This document shows positions 12,380-23,058 of a stretch of 64,000 nt of DNA, in pieces. Source of the DNA: Populus alba. Its lineage: Eukaryota > Streptophyta > Magnoliopsida > Malpighiales > Salicaceae. The first letter of the stretch is position 1; the number at the start of each line of letters is the position of its first letter. The DNA lies in NCBI RefSeq assembly GCF_005239225.2, contig NC_133301.1:6473157-6537156 (forward strand), in the 5' to 3' direction. The translations under genes were made by a program, and so were the position numbers. Under the pieces are notes generated by a model. That model ran no database searches. It was not told the origin of the DNA and was given only the letters and a program-made list of their open reading frames with translations.

Positions 12380-13260
12380 AGGTTGGAAGTTTGGATCAAA
12401 AAGTTTCTAGCAACGAGAAGCTATATGACCAGGTGTGTCACATAATTGACAACAAATATTATTATTACCACGGTAACCTCCACGAGTAGAAATAAATTGA
12501 GGACGCCTCCTGCCTTAAGGAGCAGAGAATTTGTTTCGGTTCTTGCCTGCAGAATAATATTGTTGGCGACTAGCAATATTGGCTGAAGCCATGGGAATAG
12601 ATAAGGTTTGATTGTGATGCTGAATCCTAGCTTCACATGTTAGGAGTATAGAGAAAAGCTCGTCCAAAGTGAGAGAATTATCTCAGTGAGATATCATTGA
12701 AATGAGAGTATCATATTCAGGACCAAGACCGGCAAGCAAATAAGTGATAATGTCATCACAGTTCAATGGTTGACCAGCAATTGCTAAGTCATTAGTAAGA
12801 CGTTTAATGGTCATAAAGTATTCAGTTGCTGATTGATTTCCTTTTCGCAAAGTGGAAAGTTGAGAGCGAACATGAATTGCTTTAGCACGAGGTTGGGATG
12901 CAAAAAGAGAACTGAGAGACAACCAAACAGCAACAGAGGTGCTACAATGAGCAACTTGGGCAAGCACTTCATCAGAGAGAGATGAATTGATGCAGCTAAG
13001 AATAAGATTATCCTGAGTTTCCCAAATATCATAAGCTGGATTGGGAGTTGTAGAGCCATCAGAGAGAGTGATGGTCGTTGAAGGTTCCTGAACAGTGCCA
13101 TCAACATAACCATATACTTTTTGACCTTTTGAGGTAGGGTAACATGGTAGCTTTCCAAGTAGGGTAATTCAACCATGTGAGTTTGGTAAGGTGGATGGGA
13201 GAAGATGGGAAGATTATTTGCAGTATTAAGGGAAGTTGAAGACTTTTGGAAGGCAGACAT
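12380..13260 (-). pseudogene. Copia Gag
   Basis: The minus strand opens with MSAFQKSSTSLNTANNLP and continues, after a frameshift near 13130, into a UBN2/retrotran_gag-type domain (IWETQDNLILSCI, ATEYFMTIKRLTNDL, LLAGLGPEYDTLI). It ends with a zinc knuckle (CQLCDTPGHIASRC, near 12440-12410). The CCHC spacing CX2CX4HX4C is intact. Stops near 12683 and 12520 break the frame. Gag would form the virus-like particle. Confidence 0.85.
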
Positions 13261-13308
13261 TTTGAATAATGATTTAGATGTGAGTCTTTTAAAAAAGCTC
13301 TAATACCA

Positions 13309-13583
13309 TGAAGAATCTCAAACTTAGATTAATACAGAGAAAGACGCAGATGAATGAAAAAATATTCCTTTTATTTTTCATTAACAGGTAGTATGTACAT
13401 TGTGTATATTTAAACACAAACGTTTATAACTGCATCCTATACTTTAGCTATTCAAAACTCAAAAATATTATCACAATTGTAATAGAGTTGTTGCTGCAGG
13501 ATATTAGGGATAGTCATCATGTTTTGACTGAGTTTATCTTAGGATCAGATTTATCTTCAACAGGATCAGAGTTATCTCCAACA
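13309..13583 (-). repeat. Copia 5' LTR
   Basis: 275 bp, the partner of 8920-9192. It differs at about ten positions, including a 3-base indel near 13493. The primer-binding site lies just inside, at 13297-13308. Confidence 0.9.
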
Positions 13584-13610
13584 ATGAATAACCACCTTCA
13601 ATCTCTAGCA
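13584..13610 (+). pseudogene. COG8: COG8-like remnant, continuation after copia
   Basis: Removing the copia element and one copy of the target duplication (ATGGA at 8915-8919, ATGAA at 13584-13588) continues the reading as M-D-N-H-L-Q-S-L, which suits the COG8 N-terminus. After about 13610 I can no longer follow homology, either because the exon ends or because the copy is truncated. Confidence 0.65.
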
Positions 13611-14690
13611 CTCCATTCGCTACATTTTTCGTTCATGCAATCTGACGTGATCAATTATAATTTTTTGATTTGATTAGTATTTTTCACTGTTATGTTTACT
13701 GTTCAAGTCTCAATAGACAATGCAGGTTGTAACATGATGTTGATGATGCTAGGAAAGAGATATTCTGGTTAAAATTGTGGTTTATTTAAAAATATATTAA
13801 AATAATATTTTTTTTTTAATTTTTAAAAAATTATTTTTAATATCAATATATTAAAATATCTGAAAATATAAAAAATGTAATTTTTAATAAATTTTTTAAA
13901 AAAATTTAAAGGAACGCAATTTGCACCGTATTTTCAACTAAGCCTTTAGTATATGATAAGGTGATGAGTCCGTGTACCCCGCTCGCTAGTACTAAAAGGT
14001 TTTTTTAATTTAGATAGCGTTTGGAACACCATTTTTTTAATTTAATATTTTTTTGTTTAAAATTATATTCTTTATATATTTCTGAATTATTTTATGTATT
14101 GATGTTAAAAATAATTTTTTAAAAAAATAAAAAAATATATAATTTGAAAGTATTTTCAGGCAAAAAATATGTTCTAAAGGTTATCACCATCCTTCTAAAC
14201 ACACTTTAAAAGTAAGGTTTTTAATAAATCTCATAAGCTTTTTATGCTTTAGTATTTGTTGAATATGGTATTATTAACTTTTAATAGGCTATTTGGAAAG
14301 GTGACAAGTTGAAACCAATTTTATTGTAGTTTTAATTTTAATTTTAATTCAATTAATAAATAAATCAAATTAACATATTTAAAGAGATAAAATTTAATTT
14401 ATTTGTTTTAATAAGAAGCAAAGAGCACAAAAAAGAAAAGGCTAGAGAAGACAAGAATGAGAGCGGGAAAAGTCTATAGCTTTGCAATTTTATTCAATTC
14501 ATCAATAACTCTTTAATATTTAGAGAAATATGATATAAATACTAACTACTAACTAAACAAAATATTTGGGCTTATAGCCAAATAAATAAAATATCTAAAA
14601 ATAACTTAATTAATCCCAATAAATAAAGTTCAAATAAATCAAACCAAAAGCATAAGCTAAAGCTTAAACCCTCAATAATTTGGACTACCC
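13611..14690. other. AT-rich flank with two opposed AT-rich repeats
   Basis: There is no gene. Stretches at about 13765-13935 and 14020-14175 are roughly reverse complements of one another (both rich in AATATTAAAATAATATTTT-like sequence) and resemble a third stretch near 48195-48300, so they look like copies of a dispersed AT-rich repeat or the arms of a small MITE. The rest, to 14690, is unassigned. Confidence 0.5.
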
Positions 14691-14705
14691 TTCATCGTCT
14701 ATAAT

Positions 14706-15041
14706 TTTTTTTTTTTTTTGGTAAGCTGACTTATGTATTAAAAGAAAACGATACAAGGAATATAATGGGCATACCCAAGATTTACAATGTGAACAGAAAC
14801 GAAAACCAACAAATGGCTACAGGCTAGCCACATAACACAACAAAAACTTAGACCAACTAGATATGCTAAGGGTACAAAAACAACCAGCTAAACATCAAAT
14901 TAAGAGTCCATGTTATTGACCCTCCAAAGTCTTTGGATCCTTATGTTTTCATCTGTTTGTTGAACGTTCCTCATCAAAACAAGCTTATCGCGAATGATAC
15001 ATTCGATTTAATCAAAAACCAAATTCGAAGCTTTAGACACA
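14706..15041 (-). mobile_element. LINE-a, 3' part (minus strand, 5'-truncated)
   Basis: A T-run at 14706-14719 is the A-tail of a minus-strand LINE. It is followed by the LINE 3' UTR shared with LINE-b, LINE-c and the tail at 53.2 kb, then the last codons of ORF2. The copy is split by gypsy-A and resumes at 27599. A 15 bp target duplication (TTCATCGTCTATAAT) stands at 14691-14705 and 27839-27853, proving that both halves were one insertion of about 580 bp. Confidence 0.92.
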
Positions 15042-15775
15042 TGATGCGGACCAGCCCAGAAACACCAGCAAGGACCCATTACATGTTCCAAATGGACCAA
15101 TGACTCGGTCCAAGACAAAGACATTGAAAGACGCATTGAATGCATTGGTTTTGAAGGTTTCCACCAAGTCAGAATTGGAAGGTCCATTGGAGTATCAAGA
15201 GGAGATCCTAGTACATCTTATCCATGTGGAAGAGGAGTCCAATACAACCTTATTTGGGCCATGAGATAAGGGCTTTATTTTATTTTGTTAGCTACAGCCC
15301 AAGGCTTGTTTGGGCTTAATTCATACTTTGTTTTAAGCTAGGATCCAAGGCTTGTTTGGATTAAGTTATGGGCTTTTCATTTTAGGGTTATGGGCTTTTC
15401 AGTTTAGGGTTTTGGGCCAGTTTTGAGTGGATCTCATATAAGTCCACATAAGGGGTCCATTAGGGTTAACTTTTCAAGAACTATTTAAACTCATGTAAGC
15501 CACAATTTCGGCAGCTTTGATGAATATTATTCTGAATTTTTCAGTTTTAACGTGTGAGAGTGATTCTTGCATTCTTCAGTTCTTCAACGAACTGAATCTG
15601 ACTTATCGAAGATTAACTGGCTTCGTGGCGTCATTCTACTCATTCCAATAGTGTTGGTGCCTTGGGGCAGGTTTCCATTGTGTCGCACTCATATCATACC
15701 TATTTCAGCTTTCCGGGATCAGATCTCAATCTTGATTGTGGGTTGCGTGACCACGTGATCACGAGGTTCGCATCA
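15042..15775 (+). repeat. Gypsy-A 5' LTR
   Basis: 734 bp, TGATGCGG...TTCGCATCA. The TATTTAAA at 15482-15489 is the likely TATA element for element transcription. The first 220 bp repeat the coding tail of the polyprotein. Confidence 0.95.
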
Positions 15776-15777
15776 GT

Positions 15778-15789
15778 TGGTATCAGAGC
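15778..15789 (+). other. Gypsy-A primer-binding site
   Basis: TGGTATCAGAGC lies two bases after the 5' LTR and is complementary to the 3' end of plant initiator-Met tRNA. It would prime minus-strand DNA synthesis. Confidence 0.93.
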
Positions 15790-17032
15790 TAGGCTCCGAA
15801 ACAAGGTCATATCATTCTGTTATTTTCGTTTTTTTTTTTTAGTGTCCCTTAAGTTTTTTAGTGTTTGCATCCATCTTCTTGTTCTTCGTGTCTGTGTCAT
15901 CTAAGCAAAAAAAAAAAAAAGTTTATATTTCATCTTGTTACTGCCTCTAATCATATCAGTTTGTTAAAAGAAAAAAAAAATCAGAAAGAAATAGAGAAAA
16001 GAGTGATTAGTTGAAATTTGAAGGATCATTCAATTTTTGCCGCAGAAACACAAATCTTGGTGAACCATAAGCAAACCACCTTGGAATCAATTTAAACTTC
16101 ATATTCAGTCTATTGGGGGTGGGATCGCATGATATATCAAATTTGGGCTTATTCTGATATTATTTGCTTGAGGTTTTAATTCGAGTTTCAATTCTGCCGC
16201 AAAAACACTACTCTTAGTGAACCCTAGGTAAAACACCTTGGAATCTATTGAAACTTCATATTATGAGTATTGGGTATGCGATTGCATCACATATTAAATT
16301 TGGGATTATTTTGATATGGGTTTCTGGAGGTTTTAATTGGAGGTTCAATTCTGCCGCAAACTGATCATACAAGGGGTTTGGGTACCTAGACATTATAGAA
16401 CGACCTATAAATTGATTTTTGGTGTTTTCATAGTATTGCAATACTAAATATTGAATTTGAGGTCATTTCGAGATCGTTTGGTCTGGGTTTCAATTCTGTT
16501 ACGTAAAATTGCGTAATAGGTTAGATTTGCCTCGAGTTTCAAAACATGATCTTTGCTGTTTAGTTTTGTCCAAATTTTTTTTTTTTTTGGGTAAGCTGAC
16601 TTATGAATTAAAAGAAAACCGTAGGGTTCGAACATTGTCCAAATATTTTTGTTTCTGCTATGTTTGGATTATCTAGGAGTCAAGTAATTGTTTTCTTAAC
16701 ATTCGCTTCTGTTTTATTTCGTGTCTTCGTTTCGTCCACAATTCGTACGAATTTGCATTGCTACTCGCAAAATCGTAATCCTAGTTTTGTTTTGCTTTGT
16801 TTTCAGTATATTTATTGATTCTTGAGTCTGAAAATTATATTTAGAGTGCGCTGCGAAGGCTATTGACTTTGATTTGTTGATTTCAGTTCCTAAAGAACCA
16901 AAAGAAAGCAAGTTGTGAGGTAAAAGGCATAGAGAGCTTAATATAGTGAAAAGCCTTAATTTTTGTTTGTGTGATACACGAGAGGTGTGAGGATATATTT
17001 GTGCTACTGACCAAATTTTGCAGATTCAAAGA
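15790..17032 (+). other. Gypsy-A leader (1.25 kb, untranslated)
   Basis: This long AT-rich leader runs between the primer site and gag. Its minus-strand relatives at 2.3-3.1, 31.3-38.8 and 52.3-53.5 kb are recognisable by repeated CTGCCGCA-containing units (near 16037, 16193, 16350). A 59 bp LINE tail is inserted at 16576-16634. A sequence resembling a 3' splice site (TTTTGCAG) ends at 17023 just before the gag ATG. Confidence 0.8.
16576..16634 (-). mobile_element. Very short LINE tail insertion (59 bp)
   Basis: A T-run is followed by GGTAAGCTGACTTATG and AAAAGAAAAC, the last bases of the LINE family in minus orientation. The 10 bp repeat TTGTCCAAAT flanks it (16566-16575 and 16635-16644). 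It is a severely 5'-truncated LINE insertion inside the gypsy-A leader. Confidence 0.88.
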
Positions 17033-17947
17033 ATGTCTGAAAACAACGAATCAGCGACACAAAACGTTGACGTAGCTTTGCAATTGCGATCCATAGGCCA
17101 GCAACTTGAGCTGTTGTCTAGGACGTACAAGGATTTGAAAGATGAGGTGAATTTGATAAAGCAACAGAATAGTGGGGCTGATCGACTGGGAAATACGGTC
17201 CGTATGGCTGCACGGAATGTTAGATCTGATTTTGAAGAGTTTGTTGATGAAAACGCAGATGCGGGAGAAGATGACTATGATTTTGCATCAGCTGGCCAAG
17301 GAATCAGGTCTGGACCGAACAGGGCTAGGAGGAATGTGAATTTCCGTGGCATGAGCACTCATGAAGATATGGATGGGGACTTGGACACCATTAAACTGAA
17401 AATTCCTACCTTTCAATGTAAAAACGATCCCGAGGCTTATTTGGAGTGGGAGAAAAAGGTAGATTGGATTTTTGATTGCCATAGCTATTCTGAACAGAAA
17501 AAGGTGAAATTGGTGATAATTGAGTTTACGGAGTATGCGTTGATTTGGTGGGATCAGATTGTGATCAGTAGGAGGAGGAATGACGAGCGACCCGTTCAGA
17601 CTTGGGGGGAGATGAAAGTCTTAATGAGGAGACGATTTGTGCCAAACCACTATTATAGAGACTTATATCTGAAGCTCCAAGGTCTGAATCAAGGTTATAA
17701 GACAGTAGATGAATATCACAAAGAGATGGAGATAGCAATGATTCGGGCTAATGTTGTTGAGGATAGAGAAGCCACCATGGCTAGATTTCTTAATGGGTTG
17801 AATCCGGACATTGCTAATGTGGTTGAGCTACAACACTATGTGGAGCTAGAGGACATGGTTCACATGGCGACGAAGGTTGAGAGACAACTTAGGAGGGGGC
17901 ATGCTCGGCCAGCGTTTAATTCGGTCATCATCTTGGAAGCCGAATCT
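17033..17947 (+). pseudogene. Gypsy-A Gag (interrupted by LINE-b)
   Basis: The ATG at 17033 opens a 300-codon Gag with a retrotran_gag domain (DPEAYLEWEKKVDWIF, then EYALIWWDQIV, NHYYRDLYLKLQGLNQGYKTV, ARFLNGLNPDIANVVELQ). The same Gag is seen on the minus strand at 30118-31294. LINE-b interrupts it at 17947 (ARPAFNS...). The basic linker and zinc knuckle resume at 23059, and an extra A in the run near 23122-23126 shifts the frame there. Gag would assemble the particle and bind RNA through the knuckle. Confidence 0.92.
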
Positions 17948-17999
17948 GAAGTCGTTTTCAGTTCTTTAGAGAACCATGGAAGGGAGATTATCTCACCAA

Positions 18000-18797
18000 G
18001 TGTTGCACCCCTCCTTTGGGCGTTAGAGAGAGGTTAGAGAGAGGTTAGAGAGGAAAGATTCAAAGGGGCGGTGCTCCAACAGCCGTAACTCCGGCGACCA
18101 CCGTTGGATCAAGCCAAGATTTGGTTATGTTGTGAACTGAACTATTGTCTACATTCTGACCGGAGGGATCTTCTAAAGCTGCCGCCGTTTAAGAAATCTG
18201 GACAATTGAAATTTTCTGGAAAACCCCCTAGTGCTGTCAGTGTCGCCGGCCCGTTTTGCCTTGTTATACCGTTGGATCCAGACTATTTTTTGGTATGTTG
18301 TGAACATCGATATTGCCTACATTCTGTCCAGAGGGATCGTCCATATTGGATTCCTCCTGCGGAAGCCAGCCATTTGAATATTTCTGGAGAAATCCTTCTC
18401 GGAACAGTCAGAGCCGCCGGCATATTTCTCCTTATTCCACCGTTGGATCAAGCTTATTTTTGGATATGTGATGAATCCGGTTATGATACTCATTCTGAAC
18501 GGTGGAGATTAGAAACTAAGCCTCCAGAAACGTTGTCTACATGTTCAACAGAAGGTCGTCATTCTCAGGTCAGTTTCGGTATAATTAAGATCTGCGGCGA
18601 TCCAACCGTTAAACTGTGCTGATTTTTGAATATGTTATACATAACATGTGTATCTTCCTTTGAACCGTTGGGATGTTTGAACTAATCGGTGTTCCAATCA
18701 TAGTGCTGGTCGCTTATTAGTGCTTCTTGGACTGAGTTTTTTCTAGTATTTGTATGCTGCCAAATTGTCTTTGTGTTCTGCTGTCAAATTTGTTCCA
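18000..18797 (+). promoter_or_regulatory. LINE-b 5' UTR with about 170 bp tandem units
   Basis: The phrase ACCGTTGGATC or a close variant recurs at 18100, 18268, 18439 and 18605 (spacing 168, 171, 166 bp), each followed by related sequence (TTTTTGG-ATATGTTGTGAA, then CATTCTG and GGAGGGATC). These are imperfect tandem monomers upstream of ORF1. In mouse L1, 5' UTR monomers carry promoter activity; a promoter role here is inference. A 172-codon open frame at 18104-18622 runs through the units and is probably not a protein. Confidence 0.7.
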
Positions 18798-20339
18798 ATG
18801 GTTAGCTCTGACATTGAACAACACAATGGAGTTAAATCTGGACATACTTTACAATTAGAGCTCCAAGACATGCTAAATAGTCATGACATGAATCCTGTGT
18901 TGGGTTCTAAAGGTGATGAGTTGAAGGTTGGGTCTAAGCAACAAGAACAGCTACACCTTAGCCCCAAATTGAATTTTTTAAATGCTTTGAAGGGCTCTGA
19001 TGTTGATGAAAATAAGGGTAGGATGTCCCTTGATATGAATCCAGTCCGTAACTTGCATTTTGCTCCCCCCGCGATAACTGATGGTCGTGTGACAGTAGCT
19101 CCTCCACTTGATGTGTTTGAGGATGGCTGTGAACTTTGGAAATCCACTCTAGTTGGTCATTTCGTGGGTCAGAAATTACCCTATCCTGTTGTTAATTCTA
19201 TTGCTAAAAGAATATGGGGCTCCCACGGTCTATCCGAAGTTTTATCTTCTGATAATGGATTCTTTCTCTTCACTTTTGATTCTGTCGATCGCGCCACTAA
19301 TGTTCTGGAGAGAGCCCCATGGCACATGGCCAACAGACCTTTGGTGCTTAAATGTTGGCATCCGAACATGCAATTTTTGAAAGATGATCTGGATAGAGTT
19401 CCGGTATGGGTTAAGCTCTACAATGTTCCTCTCGAGTATTGGACTGTTAAGGGGCTGAGTTGTGTAGCGAGTGCTATTGGGGTTCCCCTTCATGCTGACC
19501 TTACTACATTGTTGCGTAAAAGGCTTAGCTACGCAAGAGTTTGCGTTGAGATAGAAGCTTCGAAAACGCTGGTGAAGGAATACGACCTTCGCTGTCCAAA
19601 TGGGTTATTCATAACAATTTCAGCGGATTACGAATGGATTCCTTCAAGGTGCAATAATTGCAATGTCTTTGGACATACCACAGCGATATGTGCTACCAGT
19701 AAAGTTGATGATCGTACAATGGGGGCAGAGGGCAAAAGGAAAATAGGAGCTGTGAACTCTAAACATGCAGATAATAAGCAGAATCAGCTTCAATGGTAGG
19801 TAGTTGGTAAACGAAATAAGGGTGTTACGATTGGTGAGAATGATTGTTTGGCATCTAAAGAGCTTAATTGTAATGAGAATGGTTGTTTAGCATCTGCTTT
19901 ACAGAGTGCTGATTGTAATACGAATGAATCTGCGACATTAGATGTGCCCAATGCTGGTTGTTATGAAGATGAAAATCCTACCTCTCCTCTTATTTTGAAG
20001 AGCTTACGAGCAGACATGGTGCCGGAGGAAGGGGATGCATGTACTTCTTTAGATCAAAGTTCAACCATCTGTAATGCAACCATGAACCCTGTTAGTCATG
20101 AGGTGAATGTTGATATTGGAGTTATGGGAGGTGGTACAGGTGAGGAAGATGATGATAAGGAGTCGACGTCACTGATCCCAACAAGTCCGCAAAGTCCGAT
20201 TTCTTCTGACGGGGAAACTTTTATTAATCAATTAGCTAGCAAGGCTAGAGACTCTCTAGAAAAAAAGAAAACGGGTTCTCCAGGCTTTTCAAAGAAGAGT
20301 AAGAAATCTGGCTCCTCGAGGGGGGGCAAGTCAAGGTAA
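18798..20339 (+). pseudogene. LINE-b ORF1 (DUF4283 / zinc-knuckle protein)
   Basis: From the ATG at 18798 the frame encodes a DUF4283-type RNA-binding domain (FLFTFDSVDRATNVLERAPW, PLVLKCWHPN, PVWVKLYNVPLEYWT) and a CCHC knuckle (CNNCNVFGHTTAIC near residue 290). A TAG at 19797-19799 interrupts it, after which the same frame continues for about 180 codons to 20339 with a serine/lysine-rich tail. ORF1 products of plant L1 elements bind the LINE RNA. The stop probably arose from a CAG codon. Confidence 0.85.
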
Positions 20340-20377
20340 TCCGTGTGTTGATGTTTGGTACTCCTCTCTATTTCCCT

Positions 20378-22916
20378 ATGATTATTGGATGTTGGAATGT
20401 TAGAGGTTTGAATGATCCATAAAGCATTCAGAACTGCGTCAGCTCATCCATCAAGAGAGGATGGTTTTTTTTGGTTTGGTTGAAACTCGGGTTAGAGACA
20501 GGAATAAAGATAATGTTTCGCAACTTCTTCTGCGTAATTGGTCATTCTTGTATAATTATGATTTCTCTTGTCGTGGTCGTATTTGGGTTTGTTGGAATGC
20601 TGATTTGGTGAAGGTGGATGTTCTGGGAATGTCAGACCAGGCTATCCATGTTTCTGTCATGATATTAGCTACCAATATCTGTTTTAATACTTCAATCATT
20701 TACGGAGACAATAATGCATCTGTACGTGAGGCTTTTATGGTCTGATATTGTGAGTCGTAGTGATGGATGGGAGTCAACCCCATGGATTCTTATGGGGCGA
20801 CTTTAATGCTATCCGCAACCAGTCAGAGAGGTTAGGGGGGGTCTTCTACGTGGGCTGGTCATATGGACAGATTGGAAACATGTATACGTGAAGCGAAAGT
20901 GGATGATCTTCGGTATTCAGGTATGCATTATACTTGGACGAACCAATGTCCTGAGAATATGATTATGCGGAAACTAGATAGAGTGCTTGTGAATGAGAAG
21001 TGGAATATGCGCTTCCCATTGTCGGAAGCGAGATTCTTGCCTGCTGGTATGTCAGATCATTCTCCCATGGTGGTAAAAGTCACTGGCAATGTTCAGAACA
21101 TAAAGAAACCATTCAGATTCTTCGATATGTGGATGGATCATGACGAGTTCATGCCCTTGGTGAAGAAAGTATGGGATCAGCATTCAGGAGGTTGTCCAAT
21201 GTATCAACTGTGTTACAAACTAAGGAAGCTAAAGCAGGAACTTAAACATTTCAATAAGACTCACTTCTCCAATATTTCCGATAGAGTCAAAGATGCAAAA
21301 GATCACATGGATAGGGCTCAACAAGCTCTGCATACAGCGCCTGAGGATCCAACATTGCGTATGCGAGAAAGAGATGCTGTTCGTAACTATGCTTCTACTG
21401 TCAGGGCGGAAGAGTGTTTTTTTCAGACAAAAGGCAAGGATACAATGGCTTAGCTTGGGGGATCAGAATACTAGCTACTTTCACAAATCAGTAAATGGTA
21501 GACAGAATAGAAATAAGCTTCTCTCGGTTACAAGGGAGGATGGAGAAGTCGCTGAAGGACACGAGGCAGTCAAATCAGAAGTAATTGCATACTTCCAGCG
21601 TGTATTGGGAGTGAAACAGATGCCTAGGGTCCTGAACGAGGAAGTGATGCAATCGGCAATTATTTACAAATTGTCGGCAACTCAACAGCATGTACTAGCA
21701 CAAGATGTCACAAGAGAGGAGATTAAGCATGCTATGTTTAGTTTGAAAAACAACAAAGCTCCTGGTCCAGATGGCTTCAACGCAGGTTTCTTCAAAAGAA
21801 TGTGGCACATAGTGGGGGAAGATGTAATCAACGCTGTTAGCTCCTTCTTCCAGACTCGTAGAATGCTTAAAGAAATGAATGCTACATCCATTTCCCTTAT
21901 CCCTAAAGTTGCTAATCCTACGAGGTTGACAAATTTTCGTCCTATATCTTGCTGCAATACAGTATACAAATGCATCGCGAAGATTCTAGCTGGGAGAATG
22001 AAAGTTGTTTTACCATCCTTAGTAGGTCCGTATCAAACAGCTTTTATCTCTGGACGGAGAATCAGCGACAATATTCTTTTGTCTCAGGAACTAATGAAAG
22101 GCTATCACACAACTACGGGTCCTGCTCGTTGTGCTATGAAAGTAGACCTGATGAAGGCTTATGACTCTGTTCGGTGGGATTTCGTTGATGCTACGTTGAT
22201 AAAAATGGGATTCCCTAGAACAGTCATTGATTGGATCATGGTTTGTGTTACATCATGTCAATTCTCAATCAACGTCAACGGTGAACTTGCGGGTTACTTC
22301 CAAGGGGGGAGAGGGCTGAGACAAGGTGATCCATTATCTCCATATTTGTTTGTCCTATGCATGGAAAATCCTGTCAGGGCTGTTCTGCAATATGAGTGCC
22401 AACCAAAACTTCAAGTTCCACTGGAGATGCAAGAAGGACAGAATTTCTCATCTTTGCTTTGCCGACGACTTGATGATATTCAGCAAAGGGGATGTACATT
22501 CAATCCGTATGATCAAAAAATGTACTCACAGAGTTTCAGGTTCTTATCAGGTCTATATCCAAATCCAAACAAAAGTGACATCTTCTTGAGCGGTTCGTTA
22601 GGAGCTGAGAGGGAACAGATTATCAGTATTCTTGGGTTTAGAGAGGGGGAGCTTCCTATGAAATATTTGGGAGTGCCTCTTATCTCGTCCAGACTAAAGG
22701 CTGTTAATTGTAAGGGCCTCGTGGATCGAATTACCGCCAAAGTTCGACATTGGACCTGTAGAACACTCTCTTTCGCAGGGCGAGTACAACTGATTAACTC
22801 AGTCTTATTCTCCATCCAGGTCTATTGGGCATCTCTATTCCTATTACCTGGGGAAGTAGTGAAAAATGTTGAGCAAATTATGAGATCCTTTCTTTGGTCA
22901 GGTTCAGATATGAGCA
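20378..22916 (+). pseudogene. LINE-b ORF2 (endonuclease-reverse transcriptase), broken
   Basis: An AP-endonuclease-like domain begins at the ATG at 20378 (GCWNVRGLND, GLVETRV, DRVLVNEKWN, GMSDHSPMVV). The RT follows (NNKAPGPDGFNAGFFKRMW, FRPISCCNTVYKCIAKILAGR, GLRQGDPLSPYLF, FADDLMIFS near 22455). The frame breaks at about 20415, at 20794-20797 (GGGG where GGG is expected), at 21417-21423 (seven T against six in LINE-c) and at 22365-22368 (AAAA against AAA), with other small indels. The C-terminal zf-RVT region is deleted. In an active element this protein nicks DNA and copies the LINE RNA at the nick. Confidence 0.9.
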
Positions 22917-22940
22917 TTTGGTCCATCTAGAACTGAACCA
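22917..22940 (+). other. 24 bp filler copied from downstream gypsy-A
   Basis: These 24 bases are identical to 23090-23113 in the host gypsy-A and have no counterpart in LINE-c. They sit exactly where about 1.2 kb of LINE (LINE-c 60311-61506) is missing. This looks like templated filler left by break repair. Confidence 0.85.
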
Positions 22941-23046
22941 TTTGTTGGTTTTCGTTTCTGTCCTCATTGTAAATCTTGGGTATGCCCATTATATTCTTTG
23001 TATCATTTTCTTTTAATACATAAGTCAGCTTACCAAAAAAAAAAAA
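22941..23046 (+). other. LINE-b 3' UTR remnant and A-tail
   Basis: The last 106 bases match the 3' end of LINE-c, LINE-a and the 53.2 kb tail, including TACATAAGTCAGCTTACC followed by the A-run. This shared terminus defines the LINE family in the window. Confidence 0.9.
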
Positions 23047-23058
23047 GAAGCCGAATCT

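Larger units (their letters stand above)
8920..13583 (-). mobile_element. Ty1/copia LTR retrotransposon, minus strand
   Basis: This 4664 bp element is bounded by LTRs of 273 bp (8920-9192) and 275 bp (13309-13583), with near-matching 5 bp flanks (ATGGA/ATGAA). The minus-strand order is gag, protease, integrase, RT, RNase H, the copia order. A primer site at 13297-13308 reads TGGTATTAGAGC on the minus strand, one base off the usual initiator-Met match. A polypurine tract lies at 9193-9206. Every domain carries stops or frameshifts, and the LTRs differ at about ten positions, so it is an old, dead insertion. Confidence 0.93.
17948..23046 (+). mobile_element. LINE-b: L1-type non-LTR retrotransposon in gypsy-A gag
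   Basis: The element is bounded by a 12 bp target duplication (GAAGCCGAATCT at 17936-17947 and 23047-23058) and ends in an A-tail at about 23034-23046. It has a 5' UTR with tandem repeats, ORF1 (18798-20339) and ORF2 (20378-22916). Relative to LINE-c it lacks about 1.2 kb at the 3' end of ORF2, replaced by a 24 bp copy of nearby gypsy sequence. Its first 46 or so bases match LTR-D rather than LINE sequence. Multiple frameshifts make it inactive. Confidence 0.95.

Noticed and set aside
13961..13980. CTGATGAG-like word (GTGATGAGTCCG) suggesting a hammerhead ribozyme.
   Set aside because: The matching GAAA core and closing helices are absent nearby.
15567..15758. A 63-codon frame repeated in nearly every LTR-A copy (also near 27385, 54275, 56597 and in reverse near 3162 and 38873).
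   Set aside because: It starts at TTG, not ATG, lies in the R/U5 part of the LTR, and its conservation only mirrors the recent common origin of the LTRs.
18104..18622. A 172-codon open frame upstream of LINE-b ORF1.
   Set aside because: It runs through the tandem 5' UTR units, has no domain, and repeats itself as the units do; best read as non-coding.
19153..19493. Additional open frames on both strands within LINE ORF1.
   Set aside because: They overlap the DUF4283-containing frame and have no features of their own.
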